DNA of 64,000 nt, from positions 80,390,263 through 80,454,262 of the forward strand of contig NC_092803.1 of NCBI RefSeq assembly GCF_040954645.1. Direction: 5' to 3'. The notes beneath the pieces are model-generated. The model was not told the DNA's origin. It did no database searches and saw only the letters and a program-made list of their open reading frames with translations. A program made the translations under genes and the position numbers. Positions 55,648 through 64,000 of the stretch are shown here, piece by piece (the first letter of the stretch is position 1; the number at the start of each line of letters is the position of its first letter). The stretch is from Diabrotica undecimpunctata. Its lineage: Eukaryota > Arthropoda > Insecta > Coleoptera > Chrysomelidae.

Positions 55648-56815
55648 ACTAAGAAGGAACCCCGTATCTCTAAAATTTAAAAAAATTGGGATATTTGCAC
55701 CATATGAATAATTATGATTTATATATCATATTCACATAGAGAAAAACCCGTATTTTACATTTCTAAATATTTTATGAAAGAAAATAGTTTCCCCGTAAAC
55801 GCCAAAAATGACTATTATGCTTAGTATAAACCTGGCATTTAACGCTTCGTAGTAAAAACCTGGTATATGCTCAGCAGATACGGGTTTTTAACGTAGGATA
55901 AAACGATATGCGAGGTTTTTTAGGAATAGAGCAACACCGCTAATAGTTTCCACCACCAAGTGGAACTATCGATAAAGAAAAAGAAGAAAGTTTATCATTA
56001 TCATGATTTCGTCAAGGTCGTTAAAACATATAATTTGAATCGTGTGGTGGTAAAAGAATTGGGGTTTCCGATTTTCTTATCTGAAAAGACTTAGCATCAC
56101 AGTCAAAATTAAAGAAAACAGAGTCACGTATTTACCTATCGCAAATTGTTAAAGTAATTGTGAAGAGAGAGAGATCAAAATTGTACACGTTAAGATTGGC
56201 GATAGCAAGGAGTTAATAGAGATGGACTTTTTGTCGACCAGAATGTTAAAATCTGGGATAAAGGACCCCACACCTGTGACGAAACCTTCTGGGATTGCTA
56301 AGAAGAGAAAAGAACAAATATTAAAAAACTTAGGTCAAATTATACCGGCGAACCGCCATCAATTTTGGGAAGAATTGCCAACTTCCGATTAATAATAATT
56401 TTCATTCTGTATTTTTAAATAAACGTTTTTCGTAAATACTTATGTTTTATTCAACAAATGTTCATAAAAAATATTATTAAAATATTTATCCTTTAGGGGC
56501 AGGTATATAAATTTTATAATAGTTACATAATTAAAACCAAGCTTAAGACAAATTTGGATAATACGTGGTTTTAGCTAAGTAAACCTGGCATAATTCTTTG
56601 CTTTGTTAGCCCATATGTCGCATAACTATTGTCCATATGATAATTTTGCAATTTTTTTTTTGAAAAAAGTTAACTACGATGCTACACACTCTACTCTAAA
56701 TGATTTTGTTTTAAAAATTATTGTACCAAAAGCACAAGGGATTCAACAAAAATCTTTAATCGCGTTTTTCTCAAAACTCGCTATAGTGGAGATACGGGGT
56801 TCTTTCTTTGAAAAT
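55648..56815. mobile_element. DUF7869-type transposon remnant (internally deleted)
   Basis: The ends contain GAACCCCGTATCTC (left 55655-55668; right in complement 56793-56806). The CCCGTAT/ATACGGG word recurs inside at 55745, 55787 (variant) and 55874, resembling subterminal repeats of the other copies. A plus-strand DUF7869 C-terminal fragment lies inside. I could not define a target duplication. Confidence 0.5.
55981..56392 (+). pseudogene. DUF7869-type protein, C-terminal fragment
   Basis: The first part reads KKKVYHYHDFVKVVKTYNLN and VVVKELGFPIFLSEKT, matching KKVYNFDDFFETVKQ of the copy at 14968-15525. After stops, the 3' part reads VHVKIGDSKELIEMDFLSTR, KPSGIAKKRKEQILKNLGQI and IPANRHQFWEELPTSD, ending at a TAA at 56390-56392. 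The KPS.AKK..IL...IP..HQFWE.LP ending is the usual C-terminus of this family as I recall it. The catalytic blocks are deleted, and one frame shift lies near 56180. Confidence 0.6.
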
Positions 56816-56904
56816 TTTTTTGAAATTAATACTGGCTAAAACAATGACGAGAAATTCAATTTGAAAAAGCAAAGAATAAGATTATCAAATACTACAATAA
56901 AACA

Positions 56905-57390
56905 AATTAATTGGGTGTACTGTACTTCTCTAGTAATCGATCCCCGCCACAAATTAAAAACTTTCGCTTTAAAGGAATAAGGCCGTTCCTTGAAACAAGA
57001 AACAGAGGCAAAACTCCAGAGAGTTGTATAAAAAATGTGAAAAAAGAGCCTCAACCTGGAAGCAACAAGAAAGTTGAATCTTCGTCTGGGTCCTCTAGTA
57101 GTTTTGTCACCGTGCAAGAAAAGGATCTTCCTTGGCCACGCACTGTGTCGGTGTCTACCAGAAGAATAAAAGGGCAGAAACGTTGACATCTTGTCTTGGT
57201 GAAAAGACCACCAGAATAAATTTCCTAACATGGCTCGTTTCGCCAGGGATATTCTATTAATTCCAGCTACGTCTGTACCAGCGGAAAGGCTTTTTTCCAG
57301 AGTAGGCTTAACCATAAAGAAACAAAAGAAGCCGGCTCAGCGAGGATTTAGTGGTTGCGATTGTTTGTATCCTGTCATGGACAAAAGATA
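56905..57390 (+). pseudogene. hAT transposase, C-terminal fragment
   Basis: INWVYCTSLVIDPRHKLKTF near 56910-56970 contains the DPR.K block. After decay, DHQNKFPNMARFARDILLIP and ATSVPAERLFSRVGLTIKKQ (57205-57330) are the hAT C-terminal dimerisation block. It ends with a stop near 57390. It has several stops and an out-of-frame middle. The family differs from the hAT at 42003-44343, whose C-terminus reads differently. Confidence 0.7.
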
Positions 57391-58079
57391 AAATATTTTT
57401 TTTATTTTAATTAAAGAATACTCGTAGATATATATTGTTACGTGTCAAAATAACGAATAATTTATTTGTCTAAATTTCGTTATTCTATTAAATCTTAAGT
57501 CAAACATTACATACATTTTAATTTTTATAAATATGTTCTAAAATAGCTCGTATGCATTGTTTACTAATTACCACCTTGTTAGGAAATAACCATTCTCTCA
57601 TTTTGCGAGAACTAGTTCTCTCATTTGACGTTTGAGGTTAGAATAATTTTGTATGATAAGAAAAGTTTTTTGGTCGTGCTGCATTTTGGTGTTTAAGGAG
57701 ACTTAAACGTGAGTTTTTAAGTACTTAATATTATTCTATACAAAATTTTGCATAGATTATGAAAATAGTAACATAGAGTCCAGTGTATTCATAATATGGA
57801 GTATCTGGTAATTAATAATTTGGAGTAGTCTATATTAGGCGGGGTACCGCTAGGACTATTTACTTTAAGCTATTTAGAAAAAAAAATACAAGCAAGCGAG
57901 TGAGCTGATACATGTCAACGCCATTTTTCGCTTTCCAGTTTTCTCGAAAAGTACATAATCTTAATAAAAGTACGTAGGTTTATCTTTAATAAAATTCGAG
58001 AAGTTTTTAGATTTTTCAAAACAATTTTAGTATTTTTAATTTATCCTTATTTAATTAAGACAATTTTTTCTGTGCAATA
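57391..58079. other. Non-coding AT-rich stretch
   Basis: No gene. A small inverted motif GAACTAGTTC at 57609-57618 lies between two CTCTCATTT words. Nothing else is seen. Confidence 0.35.
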
Positions 58080-58089
58080 CAAAAATATT

Positions 58090-58738
58090 TTTTTCAGATA
58101 CCTAAAACACGGAAAGCGTGGAGTAAGGAACACATGATTTCCGCAATTTTAGCTATCTTCAAGGAAAAATGGGCTACATGAATCGTGCGAGAACCCACAA
58201 TATACCTTAAACAACCTTAGAAAGGTACGACAAAAAATAATCTTTTCAGCCAATTTTCACCAACCACTGCTTAGAAATGGAAAGAAGATTTTTTGGAATT
58301 ACACAAAAAGACGTGCGTAAATTGGCATATAGCTTATGCAAAGCAAATAATATAAAAAATCCATTTAGTGTGGCCAAAGAAAGTGCTGGAAAGAAATGGT
58401 TTTCCGGATTTCTTACAAGGCACAAGGAATTGTCACTAATAATGACCTAAGGAATATCCTGTGCCCGGATTTAATCATTCATCAAAGAAAACGTTGCTAC
58501 ATCTTTTGATTTATATGAGCCACTTTTAGAAAAAATAAATTACAATCGAGTAGGCATTTTCAATTGTTATGAAACCAGTCTCACCATTGTGCAACATAAA
58601 CATATCAGAATTGTGGGAAAACCGAAAAAAGTTGGCGCAGTAACCTCAGCCGAACGCGGATCTTTGTTAACCACAGTTACTTTTAGCGCAACAGGCCAAT
58701 ATATAACGCCCTTTTTAATTTTTCCTCGCAAAATTATA
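58090..58738 (+). pseudogene. pogo/Tigger transposase relic, 3'-truncated by a LINE
   Basis: It begins KTRKAWSKEHMISAILAIFK (psq-type helix-turn-helix), then across a shift GITQKDVRKLAYSLCKANNI, NPFSVAKESAGKKWFSGFLT and RHKELSL (CENP-B-like domain). It continues with NVATSFDLYEPLLEKINYNR, VGIFNCYETSLTIVQHKHIR (where the usual DET is YET, so the first catalytic Asp is lost), KKVGAVTSAERGSLLTTVTF and SATGQYITPFLIFPRK. LINE sequence begins at about 58741. It is a different pogo family from the element at 38713-40133. Confidence 0.75.
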
Positions 58739-59213
58739 AATTATTATTTATCAATGTTTGTATTTTAATATACGACTCCGTATTGGGCCGGATAGTATTT
58801 ATTTTGTATATTAATGAACTACAATATTATGTAATGTCGCGATAAAGACATAAATTTTTTAAAAGATAAAATAACAAACTTATTGAAGACCTTCTCTGAT
58901 TGGTTCAGTAATCAGTCGTTACTGTTCAATGTTCACAAAACTAATTTTGAATCATTTGCATCCCGTGCAAGTTTAACTAAACCTGATGTAAGTATTGCCA
59001 TCAATGTTGAGGGTATTTTGAATAGTAGTGATGTGAAGTATTTAAGAGTGACTTTCGACTCGCATTTGTCTTTTAAGATTCATTGTTGTAATGTATCTAA
59101 AGAACTCAACTCTAAGTGTTATCAATTCAGAAATTTGGATAGAATACTTAGTCTGCACCATCTTCGTCTTTTTATTTTGCTGATGTACAGTGGACAATGA
59201 GTTACGGTATAAC

Positions 59214-59350
59214 AAGTCTTGCAGTCTTGGTCTTGTTCTTGCGTTTTTGCAAGACCAAGACCAAGACCAAGACCGCCTAATTTTAGCAAGACCAAGACCA
59301 AGACTGACCGTGCAAGATTTAAGCAAGAACAAGACTAAGCCTGCGAGACT
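59214..59350. repeat. CAAGAC/GACCAA simple repeats at the left end of the hAT-like element
   Basis: Interrupted runs of CAAGACCAAGAC and the complement GTCTTGGTCTTG form an internal fold-back here (59214-59275). The same motif array is found in inverted arrangement at 61090-61215. Confidence 0.85.
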
Positions 59351-60149
59351 CTTGCGTCTTGCAGTTAGGACTGAGACTGAGTGTGGTTTTAGCGAGTATA
59401 GTAGTTCGGGTATATGCTTAAAGACTCTATGAGACGCAAAAAAATATGTAATAAAAATTTGAAAAACTGGACTTATGCGCATTACAAACAATACCATAAA
59501 CATACATACCGAATCAAAATATCCATTAAAAAAACACATTTGACACGTGCTCAGAGGTCATAATTACAATGTAAAAATAAAATATTTTGTACATTCTTTT
59601 CCAGCAGACGACTTCTTCGCTCTGAAATTAATTGTCCATATTTTGAGAATAGCCGCCCTCTAATCATAAAAATAATATTCTTGCATTGCGACCCCGACAG
59701 TAATATCGTATCGATATTTTTTTAAATATGTCACCCTAGCTAATAAAAAATATAATTGTTACGGACACCCACTTAATAATTTAATTTTTTCCCATTATAA
59801 TTTAGTCAGGAGGAATCTAAATAAACAAATCTTATCGGCCTAAGACTATAAATTGTTTCTGCTGTGCGATGAGATCATTCGGTTAAACAAAATTTGCCGA
59901 AAGAGAGTGGCTAATATTCAAAAGTACCGAGACAAATTAATAACAGATAATGTTAGTAATGAAGTATTTAGAATAACGAAGTAACGATATGTTATTCTCG
60001 GTTTGTTATTAGATACTTAGGGTATTGGATAGTAACTAACACAAAGAAACTAGTAGTATAGTAGTTACTTTTTCGACATTGAGTCTCATGTAATAATTGT
60101 TTTTCATCTAATCCTTGTTGTTCCCGGAGTGACCAGTTTACAATTTAAC

Positions 60150-60518
60150 ATGAGGGACAAAGGTTTAAATAGTTCTAGTCCGAGTAGTGAGCGTTAGAGT
60201 TATAGATCTAAAAGACCTAAAAGCAAATTTGATGAGTTTTTCGAAATAATTCATGCATCCCAAATTGCTTTGTGTAAATTGTGCCTACCTAAAAAGGTTG
60301 AAATGAGAATGATCGACAGAAACACGTCAGATTTAAGGAAGCATCTAATATCTTTTCACAAAAAGAAATTACAAATATTTCTTCCCGAAAAACCAAAATT
60401 CGGTGGAGATATCACAAGCTCTTTAATAACCTCTAGAAAAGGTGGACATGTAAAAAAATATAGTTATTACTTTATTACCAATTACATATATTATGTACCT
60501 ACTGCTTTATTTTGGTAA
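60150..60518 (+). pseudogene. hAT BED-type zinc-finger exon
   Basis: The frame from the ATG at 60150 (MRDKGLNSSSPSSER) meets a TAG near 60195, then reads RSKRPKSKFDEFFE, ALCKLCLPKKVEMRMIDRN and TSDLRKHLISFHKKK. This is a BED finger with C..C and H....H spacing. It runs on as FLPEKPKFGGDITSSL and is then lost. This DNA-binding module normally precedes the hAT catalytic domain, which is absent. Confidence 0.6.
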
Positions 60519-60875
60519 ATTAATTTATTTATTAAGTAGGAGAACTTCTTTTGATTACCATTGCTTTTTTAATTATTCTTTATTTTTTCAAGTTAGTTTT
60601 TTATATAAAACTAGAGATAAGATTGGTAAAAACATTTATTTTGCTTTAATAAGTAGATTATAGTTTGTTATCTTATCACCTAAAAAATCTGTGCCCTTGA
60701 TACATGTATGTGGATTTTTTGCCCATCATGTCCATCAGTCCCTTTCTAGGCAGATAATGTTCTTTAAAATACAGGCATGCTTATGTCATTAATTTGTTTT
60801 TTTTATTTTAACCATGTTTTAGCACATGTAAGCTTAGTAAATGCAAACATTTATTAAGAAACAGATTGACTTCCG

Positions 60876-60953
60876 TGGGGTCTGGTAGATAGCTGAGTTA
60901 GTTAGAGCATAGGCACAGATCGCTTAGATCGTCGCTTCAAACCCCACCCGGTG
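60876..60953 (+). ncRNA. tRNA-like sequence (SINE head or tRNA relic)
   Basis: GTGGGGTCTGGTAGATAGCT, then an A-box-like TAGCTGAGTTAGTTAGAGC and a degenerate B-box-like GCTTCAAACCCC with GTGGGGT...ACCCCAC end pairing. The anticodon arm is not well formed and the B-box GGTTCGA is changed, so it is not a functional tRNA. It lies inside the hAT-like element. No A-rich or LINE-like tail is obvious. Confidence 0.45.
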
Positions 60954-61089
60954 TCAGTTGTTAAGACATTTAATTTGGTTAGTCTTTATTATGGCTATGT
61001 TAATTCAATCTTAAAATGTACTTACTCTGTTACGTTGTTCTTAGATCTAAAGTAACGTTTAATAAATAGCAATAGGCTAATTAATGGGT

Positions 61090-61215
61090 AACTGCAAGAC
61101 TTGCAAGACTCTTGCTGCAAGACCAAGACCAAGACCAAGACCGGGAGTGCAATACCAAGACCAAGACCAGGTGTATTGGCGTAAGACCAAGAACAAGACT
61201 GTCTAAGTCTCATCT
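61090..61215. repeat. CAAGAC/GACCAA simple repeats at the right end of the hAT-like element
   Basis: Runs of GCAAGACCAAGACCAAGACC broken by short unique pieces. With the left-end array they make the two ends of the element similar over more than 100 bp. Confidence 0.85.
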
Positions 61216-61809
61216 TGTTCTTGCATTTGGGCAACACTAGTATAACTATCTGGGGTGGCTCTCATAGTATAAAGGACGTCTTTAATGCCCAAAAGCGTAT
61301 TGTGAGATGTATTGCAAGTGTTCCGTATGGTTCGTCTTGTAAAAGCCTATTTAGGGATTTAAATATATAAACAATGATATTCACTCACACAACACAAACA
61401 ATAAGAGATAGTGTGTAGTATGCTATTTACATTTAGACATAAGTAGGAAGTTATCTACTGTCTTTGGTTTACTACAGTGTAATAAGCTTCCTCAAAATCT
61501 AAAAAACATTAATTTAACTACAGCTTTTAAAAACCAAGTTACAGAGTACCTAGTGACTATGTGTCCTTATACACGGGGTGAATATTACAAGAGTGTATCT
61601 TTGAATGCCCAAGCTGCAATATAAGCGAATTTAATATTATTTTAATTATATTACGCTGTCTATATTGTACTCTTTATATGTATTTTAATTTTTGAAATAT
61701 TATTAATGTATTGTTCCATTTTTTGTAATGTTTTATATTTTCACTTTGTACTTTTGGCTTGCTATAAACATTGTGTAACTTATAATCAAATAAACTATCT
61801 ATCTATCTA

Positions 61810-62285
61810 TTGCGCTTAAAAATATATATAAGAGATGCAGAAATAAACAAGCTAGACATAATTTTATTAAAGCTACCCAAATATTAATATATGCAGATGA
61901 CTTAAACCGTGTCACATGTATTACCCATAAATACTGACAGATGTTCACTGCACGTTTGAATACAGTAGAGGATATGCATCTGGTGATCAACAAAAATACA
62001 CTAAGCTCATGGTATTAGATACAGAGCAAATAACTAATGGGACAGAATTTTAAAACTCTAACTTTAATTTTAAAGTTGTACAACACTTCTATTATCTGGG
62101 AACCACAGTAAATAGCACAAATATATCAAAAGAGATAAACCGAAGCATGACGCTCGCAAAAAAAGTTATTAAGAAGAAATAAAACAAACATAAGAACTAT
62201 TAGTAGTGGACGGGACACCGAAATAAAGGTAAAAAAAGCAACTGAAAAAATCATATTAAATTAAGGTTCTAAACTTATGCCAGAC
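61810..62285 (+). pseudogene. LINE reverse transcriptase fragment (palm to thumb)
   Basis: ILIYADDLNRVTC near 61885-61925 keeps the YADD box. It continues with FTARLNTVEDMHLVINK (near 61940-61990) and, in decayed frames, a thumb with SIIWEPQ. It is a short relic truncated on both sides, starting exactly where the CTAT-rich tail of the preceding LINE ends. Confidence 0.5.
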
Positions 62286-62299
62286 AAAAAACAAAAAAT

Positions 62300-63450
62300 T
62301 TTTAATTGTTCTTCTTCTTCTACTAGTACCGACTCCACTATTGGCTATAACCATTGCAATTTCGTCTCTATCTTCTACTTTTCTTCAAAGCGTCTGTGTG
62401 TTTAACACGGTCCAGTCGCGAATGTTTTTAGCCAGGATATTTGTCTTCTATCAGGACCCCTTTTTCCTTCGATTTTACCCTTTATAATCAGCTGCAATTA
62501 CTAGTACTTTTCATTTCTAAGTATGTACCCTAAATATGCCGTATATCTTCTTTTAATGGTGGTTAAAAGTTCTGTGTCTCTTCCCATTATATGCAACAAC
62601 TTCGTTCGTAATATAATCGGTCCATAGTATTTTTAAAATTCTTCTTAAACCCACCTTTCACGAGCTTAAAGCTTTCTCATTAAGTTAACATTAGCAGTCC
62701 CAGTTACGACACCATAAAGAAGAATATAGTATATAACCTTTTACCATACGATATTGGTTTTGCACACTGAGATTTTGGTTACTTAGAAATTTCCACTCAT
62801 CTTCCAAAAGGCTGCTCTTGATTGCTGCTCTCTTGATCGAATATCTGATCATCACTTTGATCACTTTGTTATGACTTTACCCCTCCTACTGATAACCATG
62901 GTTTTTATTTTTTTTTATGTTAATTGTTAAACCAAACTATTTCCCAGTACTATCACAAATAGTGTTTCGTAGCGCCTGCAGACATTTTCCACTTTTAGCG
63001 ATCATGACGGTATCGTCGGCCTAACACATGTTAATTATATTTTCACCATTTATCTTGATCTCTTCTGTACAGTTTTCATTTCCTTGTGTAAATAACTCTT
63101 CACAGTATACATTAAATGGTATTTGTGAAAGTACATTGCCTTGTCTCATACCTCTACTTATCTGTTGAGTATCTATGCTATTTCCATCTAACTTTAGCAT
63201 AGCCTGTTGGTTCCAATAGGGATTTATTACTATGTTAATATTATTTTTGTCCTTTTCGCTTTAAAAATTCCATGAAAATATTATGTTTAACTTTGTTGAA
63301 AGCTTTCTGATAGTCTACAAATGCGATGAAAAGATTTTTTTGTTGGTCTCGACATTTTTAAGCAAGAGTTGTGATACTATACAGAACTTCTATAGCCATA
63401 ACGAAAGCCAAACTGTCTATTACTCATAGATATCTGCTTCACACTTCTTG
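62300..63450 (-). pseudogene. 5'-truncated LINE reverse transcriptase (RTE/R4-like)
   Basis: Reading right to left: SNRQFGFRYGYRSSV, FVDYQKAFNKVKHNIFMEF (63330-63270, first catalytic Asp), GNSIDTQQISRGMRQGNVLS and FNVYCEELF (near 63180-63090). The YADD box has become C-stop-ADD (ADDTVMIAKSGK near 63015), then ALRNTICDSTGK. The tail has LRRILKILWTDYITNEVV near 62640 and RDEIAMVIANSG near 62360-62340. The end is CTTCTTCTTCTAC-like at about 62310. It is related at its 3' end to the LINE at 36795-37625. Confidence 0.7.
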
Positions 63451-63496
63451 CATATATAACCTTTATTAGTATATTACATAACGAGAGTTGAGGGAA

Positions 63497-63575
63497 GCTT
63501 ATTACATGCGAGTAAAAAAGTTGCGCGCTAGCTGCGTAGCGGCGAGCGCAGTAATTTTACAAGCATGTAATAAGC
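63497..63575. repeat. Long palindrome beside the tyrosine-recombinase remnant
   Basis: Arms GCTTATTACATGC (63497-63509) and GCATGTAATAAGC (63563-63575) are perfect complements. Inner GTAAAA/TTTTAC and GCGC words and outer GTTGAG/CTCAA words also pair. The core contains GCTAGCTGCGTAGCGGC. Confidence 0.85.
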
Positions 63576-63694
63576 GTACAACTCAAGTTGTGTACTATAA
63601 TTTTTCTACGATTATTTTTATGTATAAAAATATAAAGTAAAACAAGTAACTTTTATTTATTTAACAAAATTTGGGAACAATTTAAATTAAACAT

Positions 63695-64000
63695 TTATTT
63701 ATAATATTTAATTGTAAAATTTTGGCAATTATTTATAACTATACCCTTATCCGAGTTTGGCGGTTGTTCAATAATACGTGGTGAATGGTGAGATGACGTC
63801 AACTGTACGTTGTGTTCTTTTTGAATATTGGTATTTTCAGTGTATGTAAAGGTTTGTAAATTACTTTCAATTGAATTTATAATTCTATTGGCTGTTGACG
63901 TCTTATTATTATTATTTATTGACTCATCGACACATCCTTCGGCCATTGTTGAAGATTTTCATCCGCCATGTCGTTTAAGAACCATTAAATCACCACCGAC
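63695..64000 (-). pseudogene. Crypton-like tyrosine recombinase, C-terminus (cut by window edge)
   Basis: Reading from the right edge: VGGDLMVLKRHGG, a TGA where the family has Trp, then KSSTMAEGCVDESINNNNKT, a Ser/Thr/Gln-rich linker and the ending GIVINNCQNFTIKYYK. The LKRHGGW.S..AEGY..S pattern is the C-terminal catalytic region of Crypton/DUF3504-type recombinases as I recall them. The Tyr that would form the DNA-protein link is Cys here. With the stop this copy is inactive. The remainder lies beyond the window. A long palindrome at 63497-63575 lies just downstream. Confidence 0.6.

Larger units (their letters stand above)
59214..61238. mobile_element. hAT-like transposon with CAAGAC-rich ends
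   Basis: It is flanked by GGTATAAC (59206-59213) and AGTATAAC (61239-61246), an 8-bp duplication with one change. Removing it restores the LINE text SYGITIWGG. The right terminus reads TAGTGTTGCCCAAATGCAAG in complement. The left terminus has lost the first bases and begins within the CAAGAC repeats. The interior carries a BED-finger exon (60150-60518) but no catalytic domain, so it is a non-autonomous deletion copy. Confidence 0.75.
58741..61809 (+). mobile_element. CR1-like LINE 3' part, split by a hAT element
   Basis: The 5' piece (58741-59213) encodes an RT thumb: KTFSDWFSNQSLLFNVHKTN, GILNSSDVKYLRVTFDSHLS and the C-terminal helices with CYQFRNLDRILSLHHLRLF. The hAT insertion at 59214-61238 follows. 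The 3' piece resumes with ITIWGGSHSIKDVFNAQKRI, VRCIASVPYGSSCKSLFRDL (61243-61370) and a 3' UTR ending in AAATAAACTATCTATCTATC (to 61809). Microsatellite-like tails of this kind replace poly-A in CR1-type LINEs. It is 5'-truncated within the RT and lands on the pogo relic. Confidence 0.75.

Noticed and set aside
56836..57315. Minus-strand 159-codon frame
   Set aside because: Antisense to the hAT C-terminal block on the plus strand, with no family resemblance.
59042..59539. Minus-strand 165-codon frame with SWSWSWSC-like repeats
   Set aside because: Produced by translation of the CAAGAC simple repeat and the opposite strand of the LINE fragment.
1..64000. CRISPR array, bacterial operon, riboswitch or prophage
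   Set aside because: No spaced identical repeats with unique spacers, no ribosome-binding-site spacing, and the content is clearly animal transposons and spliced receptor genes.
1..64000. Functional tRNA or rRNA genes
   Set aside because: Only a degenerate tRNA-like block at 60876-60953 was seen. No segment with intact A and B boxes and a full cloverleaf was recognised by eye.

Overview
The window looks like an AT-rich, repeat-dominated insect chromosome segment, most likely from a beetle. It has no bacterial-style operons. It carries spliced chemoreceptor genes and a dense mix of Jockey-type and other LINEs, Helitron, hAT, MULE, Harbinger, pogo, Tc1-like and tyrosine-recombinase elements. 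The beetle assignment is inference from gene types and transposon spectrum. No gene names a species.

Host genes are few. Three divergent 7-transmembrane chemoreceptor genes of gustatory-receptor type lie on the minus strand (21453-22229, 30077-30841, 54267-55031). Each is represented by one long first exon that ends at a phase-0 GT donor directly after a conserved Trp codon. Their short 3' exons were not found. They are spread over about 34 kb, and the spaces between them are filled with transposons. One further candidate coding exon of unknown function lies at 52484-52735.

Left part (1-12.2 kb). A partial DUF7869-type transposase enters from the left edge. Next is a three-level nest: a Harbinger element (2466-7566, TTA target duplication) contains a foldback-like element whose arms are 17/21-bp tandem repeats (2571-6053), and that contains an intact FLYWCH-MULE (2758-4732). 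At 8960-12207 is a Tc1/mariner-like transposase relic whose catalytic domain is repeated four times in frame (636-bp unit).

Middle part (12.6-41.5 kb). Two plus-strand Jockey-type retrotransposon relics (12.66-20.56 kb and 25.96-29.29 kb) flank the first receptor gene. The first was split by a DUF7869 transposon (13880-15987) and by a minus-strand LINE (about 17.0-18.56 kb). A second DUF7869 transposon (22696-25786) carries a MULE relic. Several 5'-truncated LINE tails, a relic of a PIN/XPG-like nuclease family (35.9-36.5 kb) and a broken pogo element (38713-40133) follow.

Right part (41.5-64 kb). A tail-to-tail inverted Helitron (41589-45902) was invaded by a hAT element with a perfect 8-bp target duplication. 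The best preserved Jockey copy is at 47.33-52.30 kb. Then come an inverted-repeat element, a palindrome-associated reading frame, the third receptor exon, a fourth DUF7869 relic, hAT and pogo fragments, a CR1-like LINE split by a hAT element with CAAGAC-rich ends, two more LINE fragments, and the C-terminus of a Crypton-like tyrosine recombinase running off the right edge.

The most interesting thread is the DUF7869 family. Four copies are visible. Two of them have clear terminal inverted repeats, each flanked by a different 4-bp target duplication (AATA and CCTT). This indicates that the family is a cut-and-paste DNA transposon.
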